NCBI GenBank assembly: GCA_033065855.1
Contig: JAVXUO010002322.1
Location: 322,501 to 386,500, forward strand
Length of the DNA stretch: 64,000 nucleotides
Source of the DNA: Escallonia rubra
Taxonomy: Eukaryota; Streptophyta; Magnoliopsida; Escalloniales; Escalloniaceae
Reading direction: 5' to 3'
This document shows, piece after piece, positions 1-10,226 of this stretch. The position numbers and the translations under genes are program-made. The notes beneath the pieces were generated by a model, which saw only the letters and a list, made by a program, of their open reading frames with translations, did no database searches and was not told where the DNA came from. Numbering within the stretch: the stretch's first letter is position 1; the number at the start of each line of letters is the position of its first letter.

Positions 1-481
1 ACAATTAAAAGGGATGAAGATGAAAGGTGCAAACGGGATAATAAGAAGGTGCAGTTCGTTAATCTTAATGGTTCTACTCCCTTAATACCTATTGATGTCC
101 GGGCTAAATATAAAGACTAGATCAGCCCGGTTCTATGAAAGTGGTGCCAACGAGAGCATGTTGATAATCACATCCATGTCCAATGGAGAGATAATGGCGT
201 GGCTGTTGGCTGCCAAGGAGGTGAGCTGGTACTGGTAGTGGCGGTGGTTTTTGCTGGTGGTTTGGCCATTAAGGTTGAAGAGGGAGTGAGAGAGAAAGTG
301 GAGACTGGAGACACCTATTAAGGACAAAACTTTGTGGAAGGTATATTTTAGAGAAGCCTGATCAACAATGAACTCAAGTAAGCTTTACTTCCAACTAGTT
401 GGGATCTGATACATAATCTTACAGGTAATAACAGTAGTGCACCAGAACAAAAATAGTTCATCAGTTTAGTGGGTAGCATAC
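1..481. other. Left edge: intron or downstream part of racemase gene
   Basis: The donor of the racemase first exon lies at 480-481 on the minus strand, so this stretch should be its first intron. I looked for the expected C-terminal exons of the family on the minus strand and found none, so they are probably beyond the window. No other gene or repeat is visible. Confidence 0.5.
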
Positions 482-1177
482 CTCATTTTTAAGCTTCTCC
501 TGATAAATTCCTGCAGCCAAAGTTGCACTTGTGGCTAGAACCCCCACCCTTGGAAGACTTCCAGCTTCAAGTGGCCTTAACTTTGCTTCCTTGAGCTCCC
601 TGGCAACACACTCGCCCACGTGAAGCACCGGAATGGAGCATCCCTTTGAAATCTCATCATGCCATGAATGTGAAATGTGACAAGGCATCACTATACAACG
701 AGCTCCAGAATGCTCAAGAAAAACCCTTTTACGCCACAGATTCCCAACGACTGATGTGTAATCCATTTGTAATCTTTCATTTGTTCTGATCGGAGCAAAA
801 GAACATCTTTCATGGTATGAAAGCTCCTTGTTCAGAACTGAATCCGAGCAAAGAACAAAAGGAAGGCCATCTTTTCCATCCTTTGAACTCCACTTCACAA
901 GTTTTGTAACAAAAGTCAGAGTAGAATTGACCGATACACCACCGATGATCCCCACCGCATTAGACTGATTTAGCAACGAACCACTAGGATTGCTGCTTCT
1001 TAAGGCTGTATTCGAGCCAGAACTCTTATTAGGATGCTTACCACTTTCATCAATTCGTGTAATTATCGAAGTTGGGGGCATAGCTAGAACTCGGTTTGTT
1101 CTTGTTTTATGTAGGGTTCTATGCATGCTCAAACTGTGTAGTCCATGTGATGGGTAATTCAATGTGTGGAAAGGCAT
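482..1177 (-). CDS. Asp/Glu racemase-family protein, exon 1 (partial)
   Basis: This is the first coding exon (232 codons) of a plant aspartate/glutamate racemase-like protein, a family of cofactor-independent amino-acid racemases. The first in-frame ATG is at 1177 and the exon ends at 482 with a GTATGC donor in phase 0. Residues 1 to about 70 are Ser/Thr/Arg-rich and look like a plastid transit region. The domain starts at the motif VGIIGGVSVNST. The segment CIVMPCHISHSWHDE carries a Cys-X-X-X-His pattern at the place of the first catalytic Cys of the family. The second catalytic Cys would be encoded in later exons, which are not in the window. Plant members have no firmly assigned substrate, so racemase activity is inferred from the family only. 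Confidence 0.88.
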
Positions 1178-3431
1178 TGCTGTGCGGCTGTTAACTATCA
1201 AGAAACAACTACAGAGAGCTGATTGAATTGCATAAGCTTCTCACTCTTATGATTTATTAGCTGCCACATATAAATACCATTTGTGATCAGTTCTGAAACC
1301 CGTTTACGGAATCTGCTCTTTGAATTTCCACAAACATACCCACATAAATAACAAGTAAAGATTCATAAATCCTTAATCTCAGCCACTAGAAAACATAAAC
1401 CTATGTCTGTAGGTCACTGAGAAACCCTTGAGAACAAAAACTCACCTCTGAGGACAGCAAACTTTTGCTTTGGCCTCTACTCAAGCAACCTGTTAAGACC
1501 AAGCAAATCCATGGTACTTTCTCTCTTTATTCAGCACCAAAGGCTTAAGCCACATAAAACCAACGACATCTCTCTGATACTCGAGCAACAACCAAGAAAA
1601 GCCATCAGCAAGATTATGCGTTTAATTGGAAAGTGGGATCAAGAAAAGGCAAATAGAGACATAATCTCCAAAGATGGAGGGTTTATGTACGCTCCAATCA
1701 TTGACAGATATCAGTGAGAATGTGGAAGGAATCTTCGCGCCTGTCCTTCTATCTCATAATCTTCCCACTTGCATATGAAATCAATTTAAACAATAACTAA
1801 AAAACAAGGATGAGGAACCCATATCTTTGTTACCTTGTCTAGACTTTCCAACATGGTGCATGGGGAGGTGCGGTTGGTGTTGGGTGGATCTTTCAAGTTT
1901 AAGGTCAAACAGTCAGCATAGCTGCTCATAGTGTGGTCCATCAATTTGTGAAAGATCTCAATTTTACTTGCCGTGTAATCACAATTATCTTAACTTATGA
2001 TGGTATTGATTCTTACCCGCTATTCGAAGTGTAACAACATTTTGTAAGCACCAAAAAGAGTAAACAAACTTCTAGTTCATTTCGTTACCAAAAAGGGAGC
2101 AGCAAACTCAGTACCAAATGCTTGGCAGTCCCCGGTAGAACCTATATAAAATTTCATGCCTAACCCGATCTCGTAACAACATATGGAGTTAATTAATTTC
2201 AATAAATTTCAAGTCATGTTGGAATTTAGAATCCATGAAGAAGAAAAAAAAACATATGGAGTTACTTGTTTGTATAGTTCATTATTAGGGGAAAAAAGAC
2301 ATAAATTATATTTTAACGGTATTGGTTTTAATGGAGATCTTAGTACTCTTATGGTATATTGATCACAATCCTTTGTTGATCAAGTGACAAGTGTAACTAT
2401 GCAAACGGGGAGTTACTTGGTTCCTTAACGAGTAAGTGTATATAGTGAGTTGAGTATATATATCTGGATGGATTAAGTCTTATCGGTTTAAGCTTCTTAA
2501 TCGAGTTAAATTCATCTTGTATATTTTGGCACTTAGGTTCATGCTGGTCCATAATAATAATTCTTCAACTGCGTAACAAGCTAAGCGTCAAGGTACAACA
2601 AGTCATGAGAACACAAATCACGACCGTCACCTCAAAATAGAGAAGCAGTGATACAATCCCGAAGAAGCATATCTCGGTAAACGATTATAAGAGGTGAAGA
2701 TACCACTTTGTTTTCATGTACCCCCAGGTTACGGCTGCTTGGACATTGTGAAGCGTTAGAACAAAGCACATTACAAACGTTCCATACAATGAACTCTGAT
2801 TACTGGTTTCCCCTGCCAAACGTCCTGTGATCAGATAGATGGCATTGGCATTACAAGCTATGACTTTTGCTCTTCATGGAGAACGCTTAGGGAGGCTATA
2901 ATGCTATATAAAAGTGGGTTCTGCCTCGAGAACTAAGCAGCCAGCCCTTTTTGTGGGATTCAATCCTTTGATTGAACCAGACTTTGCTGAAACGAAAATT
3001 TGTTTGACGCTAGATGATCAAACAACACACACCTATGCATACATACGCGCACGAATGAAGTGAAAGTTTGTGTGCCAAAGTTAAAGACCTAAAGGTAAAC
3101 AATACCATTTGTTTCCTGAGTTTTAGTAAATAGACCATACATCTTTTTTGTGGGCAATCTCCTCAGCTCCCCCCTCGTTGAGTGACGAAAATTGGATCTA
3201 AAATTCTGGTGGTGTTGAGGATCAAACTTTAGCAAACATTGTAAATTTAATGGGAATGTGTTGTCGATGCAAGTAATTGCATAAGTGCTACGAATAAGAT
3301 TGAGCGACGATTTTCTGTAGGTCGGAAACTATGTACTTAAAATTGTCGCCCCCTGATGCGCTAGCGCCAATTTGTCATACTCATAGCAGCGTAAGTGGAC
3401 TGACATCCTTGGGCAAGGTTACACTTATAAG

Positions 3432-3511
3432 TAACATCAATATACTCAACATTTCAAAATCAAACACAGTATAACATCAATGTACTCGACATTTCAAAAT
3501 CAAACACAGTA
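3432..3511. repeat. Tandem duplication, 40-bp unit x2
   Basis: The unit beginning taacatcaatatactcaac occurs at 3432-3471 and again at 3472-3511 with a few substitutions. It lies just beyond the 3' end of the membrane-protein gene. Confidence 0.85.
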
Positions 3512-3620
3512 CCCTATGTTAGGCCACAGTTTGAAAATTCCACACTGAAACAAAAGAACAACCTTACACCTATCCTTACACCATCTTGTAGATAAAGTTT
3601 CTAAGTATACAGATATCTGT

Positions 3621-3702
3621 CATACTTCGTGCTCTAATACCTTGAGATAGTAATTGACAGGCATACTTCGTGCTCTAATACCTTGAGATAGTAATTGACA
3701 GG
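3621..3702. repeat. Tandem duplication, 41-bp unit x2
   Basis: The unit beginning catacttcgtgctctaatac is present at 3621-3661 and 3662-3702 and is identical by eye. It lies about 130 bp downstream of the membrane-protein stop codon, so it may fall in the 3' UTR. Confidence 0.9.
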
Positions 3703-3832
3703 GAAAGAATTGGCAAACTTGGCTTCTACTCTTTGCTGTCTGTTACCTAATCGCTGCACTAAACTGTCACCTCTACTTAAATGTCATGCAAATCCAGAAA
3801 AAAATAAATGTCGGATAATAGAGCTGACAGCT

Positions 3833-6113
3833 TCAGCTTTTGTATCTTGCTTTTGAGTACGTACTCGAAGGATTGGCAATGCGCTTTGCTTTGCAATGAC
3901 GAATGAGCTTTCTCACATCTCTTCTCACAGAAAGGAAGGCAAAAACCACAGCAATTGACATTGTAGGGTAGATAGAGAGAGCTTTGTTAGGATATGTGAC
4001 TGCATATTTTGCAAGAACAGCTTCCTTAGCAAGTCCCCATGTCAATAGAAGCATTCCAAACAGGCTCAACCTTCCTGCATTCAATAGGCCTAGAATTGCT
4101 CCTGCGACAGAGAAATAGCTTCCAGCAAGAACCTGGTGCGAGACAAAAGGTAGTGTGGCAATTAGATATGGAAAGGGAACCCCCATAGTTTCTTTTAAAA
4201 GCTTTGAATCCAAATCTGTCATCTAGAATTACTTTGTTCCAAATTTACAACAGTGATCAAGGAATGTGCTAACAAAAATCTAGAATTACTTTGTTCCAAA
4301 TTTACATCAGTGATCAAGGAATGTGCTAACAAAAATCTAATGAGTTCAGGATCTAATAAAGAATGTCACTTTATTTCCTTTTCTCCAGTGGGGTGCCAAA
4401 TTGAACACCTTCCTAGATGAGTGATGTACGTTGATAACACATTCGGTAGACAAATTGTGGTTAATACGTATTTGGAGTTTAAGAGTGTCAGTCAGTCTCG
4501 TGGAATTGGATTCACTAAATTGTGCTGCTAATGACACTTTTAAGATGTTTATAGTCCAAAATGATCTGATGCACTTATCATATCTCTCTCAAAATTGTTT
4601 TATCTTGAGTTTGCAAAATAAATAGTAATAAGATTCTTTATTTTGGGAATGCATTACAAGAGAACTTGGTTAAAAGGAGCATACCTCTAGGTGCTGGAGA
4701 TCAGTTGTAGGAGGGACTTCCTTGAAATTGTTGAACTCGTTGAGCAAGTAGTGGAAGCTTGGCATGGGCTTGTTATTGACAATGGCATTTGCAATGGCAC
4801 CTGGGTAAAGAAGGGACTTCACTACGACTTGGGGAAGGATTTCAGTTGCAATCAACTGAGACGAGGTAATCTCTATGGGTGTTGTGCATATACCGATTCT
4901 ACATGGGAACCTGCGAGACATAAGATAGAATTTAAGTTGTTAAAACTCTCTTGAGTTTAACTTGCATCTTGTTTGACATGTGCTCATTGTGGTGTACATA
5001 TACAGTACAAGCGCATAAAATAGAGGTAACGAAAGCCTTATCAATAAATTGAACAAAACTTCATCATATCCATGAACAGTATGTAACAGGTTTGAAGTCA
5101 TAAATTTGGTAGATTTGACTGAAAAAACTTGCTAATGTATGTTTGAAGGACTTCCTCTTCAATTGTTCCACATGTTGTGGAAATTTACGAGCCTTGGAAA
5201 ACATGTCTAATGGATACTATTAGTAGAATTTAACTTTAGGCATCATGTGACTGTGTGGTCTCATTCTAAAAAGGATAAATTACAAAAAATGGTCCTTTAT
5301 CTATTGGGGCATTGTGCAACCAGTCCGCTATTTATTAAATGTTTGAATGCCGTTCATTATCTATTGTTCCGAGATCTTTTTAGTTCTTTTCATCAATTTT
5401 GACCATTAAATTAATGGTCAAAATGAAGGACAAAACCATGAAATTGCAATATTGTGCTTTAAGAAAAACAAAAAAGATAGTGTACAATCTACCCTTTTTG
5501 CCATTCATTTTGACCATTTAGCAGTTCAAATTTACGAAATGGATCATGAAAACATAAATAGTGAATGATATTAAAGCATTTGATAAATAGAGTCACGAAA
5601 CATATAACCACAATATTTAGAGGACCATTTTTGCAATTTATCCTTCTAAAAATTGGACTAGCATTCTCGAAATAACAAGAGGATTTTGTTGCCGCCGTAA
5701 TTAAATATGATCCCACTTTATGTGCAGCTACAAACCCAGAACAGTAGTGCCCTAGGCTGTACCAAAAAAAAGTAGTGCCCTAGGGTAATAAGAGTGGCAA
5801 ATGACATTTCGCAATCCCAACGTTTGCTTCACACATCATTCGGTTAGTTTTAGTGACAAATGAAGTGTGAAAAGCACAACAATACGTGCTCTCGTAGCGG
5901 CAATAAATGATTGGTAAAACGACAAACCCTAAAGGCAAAAAACACAAAACTTAAATTTACTTAAGCATAATGACTGATGTATTAAACAATGGGAGGGAAC
6001 GAAGTAATAAAGAGTTACCTGAAGAGAGGGAGCTGGAAGATAATGAGGAAGAAATAAGCGCAACAAGCTACGCGTGACGTGATGAGCGCCCATCTCTTGG
6101 ATGTTGAAGCCAT
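3833..6113 (-). CDS. Plant multipass membrane protein, function unknown (3 exons)
   Basis: Three exons join in phase to give 206 aa: 6019-6113 (ends TTCAG|GTAACT), 4685-4910 (acceptor CGCAG, donor GAG|GTATGC) and 3833-4132 (acceptor ACCAG). The start is the ATG at 6113, giving MASTSKRWALITSRVACC; other frames of exon 1 hit a stop after splicing. There is a hydrophobic N-terminal segment (about residues 12-30). Two to three more hydrophobic segments follow in exon 3, around the motif LAGSYFSVAGAILGLL and the stretch YPTMSIAVVFAFLSV. The tail is basic (KAKRIANPSSTYSKARYKS). I recognise the protein as a conserved plant family of unknown function, with paired cysteines near residues 35-41. Intron 1 carries a Mutator-type MITE and intron 2 a 57-bp tandem duplication. 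Confidence 0.85.
4221..4334. repeat. Tandem duplication, 57-bp unit x2, in intron
   Basis: The unit starting atctagaattactttgttcc occurs at 4221-4277 and 4278-4334 with about one difference. It lies in intron 2 of the membrane-protein gene, about 90 bp from the exon 3 acceptor. Confidence 0.92.
5273..5643. mobile_element. Mutator-like MITE with 9-bp TSD
   Basis: The ends are inverted copies: GGATAAATTACAAAAAATGG at the left and GGATAAATTGCAAAAATGG read from the right. The 9-bp flanks ttctaaaaa (5264-5272 and 5644-5652) are identical, as expected for a Mutator-superfamily insertion. It is about 371 bp, has no coding capacity and lies in intron 1 of the membrane-protein gene. Confidence 0.88.
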
Positions 6114-7456
6114 GGCCAGGAAGATTCTCCGAAGGGCCCTCCTTTTGCTGGGTACCCACTGCCCAAGAGAAGTACAGTGTGACGGTAATTCTAAAAGGAG
6201 TAGAGGACCGCTGCTGCTGCGCCCTTGCTCACCCTTTTTTGTCGCTAAATATTCTGTTGCTATCTTTTCCGCGGCCTAAAATATATTAGAAACTTTACTT
6301 GTTAGGCGCGAGTAGCCATCGGTAAATTCAAACTCAAACTCATAGTGCTTACGGACAAATCCGCTCATATAACAATAATTAATTATAATTAATTACGAAA
6401 CGTTCTTTCTGCCACTTATATGCTTTTTTTACCCTTTTTTGTTATTAATATTCTGGTTTAGTGATAAAATTATTAATCTTTTAGCTACAAACAAAAACAC
6501 TGAAAAACATAGATGTTTGAGTTAAAGTAGTCTTAACAACCTTTTTTTTGCTAAATATGGTTAGTGGGATCTTTGATAACATCTTTAGAAACAATTCTAA
6601 ATAACACTTTTTTGTGTCACTAAATAAACGCAACTAAAAATATTTAGTAATTATTGGTCGTCACTATTTGGAGATCTGTAATCATTTTCGTACAATCGGA
6701 ATAATAGCCAAAATCAAATACGATGAATGGCTTTTTAATGGCAATTAGAAAGCTTTAGCGACACTTAACTGTAGTTACCGCATAGAAAATTGTAGATCTT
6801 AGTTTGAAATGGGTGCACAAAGGATCAAGGTCTTTAGTTTGTTCTTTTTGATTGAGGTAATGAAATTCTTCTCTCCACAAAAAGTCCAATAACTTATAAC
6901 AAAAATTTATTCAATCCTTCGTGACAATTGTAAGTTTTTTCAACGTTAAAACAGTTAAAAAAAACCTAGATATTTTTACATGGAATAACTCAGCCAAGAC
7001 AAAATATATCCAAATTGGACAAGCACGACTTTGGAAAATGTTACAAACATGCATCAACTAAGATACAATATAGATTCAACTATTTTGAAGACCGCTAGCT
7101 ACTCGAATGATGATTATTATCCCTTGTGTTCTCTATGTGTGGAGGCCAATTATCTTATCTTATAAGGCAGCAATTACTTCTTTGTTGACAAAAGAGAGAT
7201 GCAGAGGTTTGGAATATAGGACAACTCTATACATCTCCCTTGGCCCCTGGGCTGCTCCAAGAACCATCTTACATGCATTAACAATTGCCCAAATGACAAC
7301 AAAAAAGGTACAAAGACAACTAGGACTCACATGTGGGTCAGATTAAGTTTCAGTGAGTCACGCATCCCAATGCCCAAAATAGCGTCCCATCACAATAATT
7401 GAACAATAATCATTGTTCAGCCACCCAATTTTGTGCATTGTGCACATATACTTGCA
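6114..7456. other. Divergent intergenic spacer
   Basis: This spacer lies between the membrane-protein start (minus) and the F-box start (plus), so it should hold both promoters. It is AT-rich. Around 6590-6690 there is sequence resembling the dispersed family listed at 45023 (ctaaa/tagtaa/tcgtcac words), too diverged to delimit. No gene was recognised. Confidence 0.5.
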
Positions 7457-7501
7457 ATGTGGAGCAACACTGCAAGAACCTTGAACACTTCTCTCTCAGC
7501 A

Positions 7502-8596
7502 ATGTGGAGCAACATTCCCTTTGATCTCCTAGCCAACATCTTCTCCTTTCTCTCCCCAGACTCCTTGGCACGTGCAATGTCCACCTGCCGGAACTGGCAC
7601 ACGTTCGCCGAGTACACCGCCTCGCCAGAAACGTCGAGGAGGCACCACCCGGCGTGGTTTGTCGCGCTGCCAGCCCGCAGCCGTAGCCTCTCTTGCTACG
7701 TCCACAACCCCATTGAGGATAATTGGCATCTGCTGTCTCTGAGCTTTGTTCCCAATTTAGCTCGGCCAATTGCTACACTTGGTGGTCTAATAGTTTTTAG
7801 ACACACAAGTGCCACGGTCCTACAATTAGCCATATGCAACCCATTCACTAGTCAATTGAAACAACTCCCAAAGTTGCAAAATGCAAGGACCAACCCAGCG
7901 GTGGGGGTGGTAGAGTATGGCCCATTTTTTAGCTTTAGGATCTACGTGGCCGGAGGTATGTCCGAGGCGCCACGTGGTGGTGCCTCATACGAGACCACGG
8001 TGGAAATGTACGATTCACGAAGTGACGCGTGGAAAATTATCGGATCAATGCCGGTGGAGTTCGCAGTGAGGCTAACCGTTTGGACCCCCAACGAGAGTGT
8101 GTGCGCCAATGGGGTGTTGTATTGGATGACATCAGCCCGCGCCTACAGCATAATGGGCTTTGAAATCGGCACAAACAAGTGGAGGGAATTAGGTGTGCCA
8201 ATGGGGGATAGGCTCGAATTTGCCGCATTGGTGCCGCGCAATAAGAAGTTGACACTTGTCGGCGGCACGAGTGGTGGAGAGGCATTCATATGGGAGCTAA
8301 GTGAAGGACATAATTGGTGTGTGATTGAAAAGGTGCCATGTGAACTAGCGACCTTGTTAGGGGGAAAGGGAAGTTGGGGGAGTACTAAATGTGTGGGAAT
8401 TGATGGGGCTGTGTGTTTGTACAGGGACCTTGGGACAGGAATGGTGGTTTGGCGAGAAGTTGTGGAGAAAGGTAGATGGGAGTGGTTTTGGGTTAAAGGT
8501 TGTTGTTCCATGAGAGGAAAGGAAGTAGAAAATTTCCCAATCAAAGGATTGCTTCTTCACCCAAATCTTGCTCCTTCCTTTCTTTTGAGTGTGTGA
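7502..8596 (+). CDS. F-box/kelch-type protein
   Basis: An intronless frame encodes an F-box protein of 364 aa from the ATG at 7502. F-box proteins select substrates for SCF ubiquitin ligases. The F-box is at the N terminus (residues about 1-40; key stretch IPFDLLANIFSFLSPDSLAR, then CRNWHTF). The rest fits a kelch-type beta-propeller: blades are marked by YVAGGMSE, VEMYDSRSDAWKIIGSMP, FEIGTNKWRELGVP and LVGGTSGGEAFIWEL. A second in-frame ATG at 7457 lies in an almost identical context and would add 15 residues. I prefer 7502 because the F-box begins immediately after it. The gene converges with PSF1. The substrate cannot be told from sequence. Confidence 0.9.
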   Translation: MWSNIPFDLLANIFSFLSPDSLARAMSTCRNWHTFAEYTASPETSRRHHPAWFVALPARSRSLSCYVHNPIEDNWHLLSLSFVPNLARPIATLGGLIVFRHTSATVLQLAICNPFTSQLKQLPKLQNARTNPAVGVVEYGPFFSFRIYVAGGMSEAPRGGASYETTVEMYDSRSDAWKIIGSMPVEFAVRLTVWTPNESVCANGVLYWMTSARAYSIMGFEIGTNKWRELGVPMGDRLEFAALVPRNKKLTLVGGTSGGEAFIWELSEGHNWCVIEKVPCELATLLGGKGSWGSTKCVGIDGAVCLYRDLGTGMVVWREVVEKGRWEWFWVKGCCSMRGKEVENFPIKGLLLHPNLAPSFLLSV

Positions 8597-10226
8597 GAGA
8601 AGCTGCAAGCATTATATGCTAGTACATTTCTTTGATTCATGGCTATTTGTCTAGAATGAGCTACAGGTTATGAAGCACCGGTGCGGCACTCGAAGTGAAG
8701 TACTAGCATCGGATGCGCGTCAGGTACAGGTGCAGCGTCAGTTCGTGTCCCTTTTCTTATTTATTTTTTTAATCACTTTAATGTCGGGTGCGGCACGGGT
8801 TCGTGTTCGACCTGTGACCACCGGCAACAATGAGAGGAGAATGAGACCGGAGAGAAGAAGAAGAAAAGAAAAAAAAAACAGAAGAAGGAGAAGGAAGTAA
8901 TTATCACCGACAACCCAAGGTGGCGTGCGACGTGCAGAGAAGAAGAAGATTAGTATACCCTATTAAAAGGGAATACCGATGTTACCCATGTGGCTAAAAA
9001 TTAATGAGATCTTAAGTTGTTGACTTTTGACAACTTAAATTCACAAATTTACTATTTCATTTTAGTACCCACTTATTACTTAAATCAGCTCCAATACTTT
9101 AAAGAAATAAAAGCAGTACACATACAAACTTCATTGTGTTTAGTTATAAAATTCTAATATTTACAAAACAGCCTATTAAACTTAACAAACTCTTACTATT
9201 GGTTGAAAACTTCAAAATTCATGAAACAACCCATTAAACTTAAAAAACTCTCACTACTTTGGTTGGAATGTTTATGTTTTTCCATATATCTAATACATAT
9301 TAAAATTTAAATTGTTTAGAAATTCAATACTAAGTGCATATAATTTTTAAAAAAATTTACAAAATTTGTCATATCCCTGCCGCACCCGTATCCTAAAATT
9401 TTCAAAAATACTATATCTACATATCCGCACCAATGTCGTATTTGCACCCATGTCCGGGATTCATAGGCTACAAGGTTTTTTTTGGCTAAAGGGAGCTACA
9501 GGGTTTTTGGCTAAATGGCCCATACTGCAGCAATTTTAACTTGTTGACAGTCGGGTGTGATCTGTGGAGACCGGAGACACACAAGTGCCACAACAAGTCA
9601 ATGGGCACTGGGCGAAAAAGATCTTATTGGTTCCCAGACCAGTGGTTGTTTTTTTCGAACAAAAAAAGGGGAAAAATTACATACCTACGTGGCCTCTGAT
9701 GCAAATTTTCCAATGCACCCCACCCTCACTCCCTCAGATTATTTGTTAATTCACTTCAAATCTGTATGAAGATCCTTTGAACTCAACACATGCCCGTGTC
9801 TGCACATGAGGTGAAGAAGAAATGACAACTTCGTCATATTTTGACAATGTCCTTCTTGTTAACAACAGACTGTAACGTGACTTGTGATTAACTGACATAC
9901 CTTTTAGGCGAAGTTCGTTCCAAGCCCGGTCTTTGGCATCAAACCTCAATGTACAGGCCAACTCTATTTGCCTCTTTTGTGTTTCTTCTTACATACTATT
10001 TCCAACTCTATTTCAAATGGTGAGTTCTAAATAAAATGGCACTAAAGTTAATTCTAATAGCATATCAGATCTTGCTTTTGTACTACAGTGAGTTGTAAAC
10101 AATATTTCAAAGGTCTTGCACATCTACTCCCTTTAATTTGAATCTGTTGTACCTACCCACTCCCTTGTATCGAAGTTTGTAAGTTCGAACCAAAACATGC
10201 ATTTTCTTCATATGGTAAGAGACGGG
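8597..10226. other. Convergent intergenic spacer
   Basis: This spacer lies between the stop codons of the F-box gene and PSF1 and holds both 3' UTRs and a probable transposon remnant (8667-9466). A short direct repeat, ggctacaaggttttttt versus agctacagggtttttggc, sits at about 9467-9510. No gene was seen. Confidence 0.5.
8667..9466. mobile_element. Probable non-autonomous DNA transposon (low certainty)
   Basis: The segment is flanked by the direct repeat gctaca (8660-8665 and 9467-9472). Its ends are loosely inverted (ttatgaagcaccgg versus ctatgaatcccgg). The GC-rich terminal parts (gtgcggcac, ccgcacccg) and AT-rich middle are typical of hAT-like MITEs. It encodes nothing recognisable. Confidence 0.4.

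Larger units (their letters stand above)
1178..3832. other. Intergenic spacer, racemase 5' side to membrane-protein gene
   Basis: This spacer lies upstream of the racemase ATG and downstream of the membrane-protein stop, both on the minus strand. A 68-codon open frame at 1511-1717 has no recognisable family. Near the right end there are two short tandem duplications, listed separately. No RNA gene or intact transposon was recognised. Confidence 0.6.

Noticed and set aside
1511-1717. 68-codon open frame upstream of the racemase gene
   Set aside because: No family features, no promoter or splice context; chance open frame or leader sequence.
8670-8900. 76-codon Arg-rich frame
   Set aside because: It lies in a probable transposon remnant and its basic tail comes from an aga/gaa repeat.
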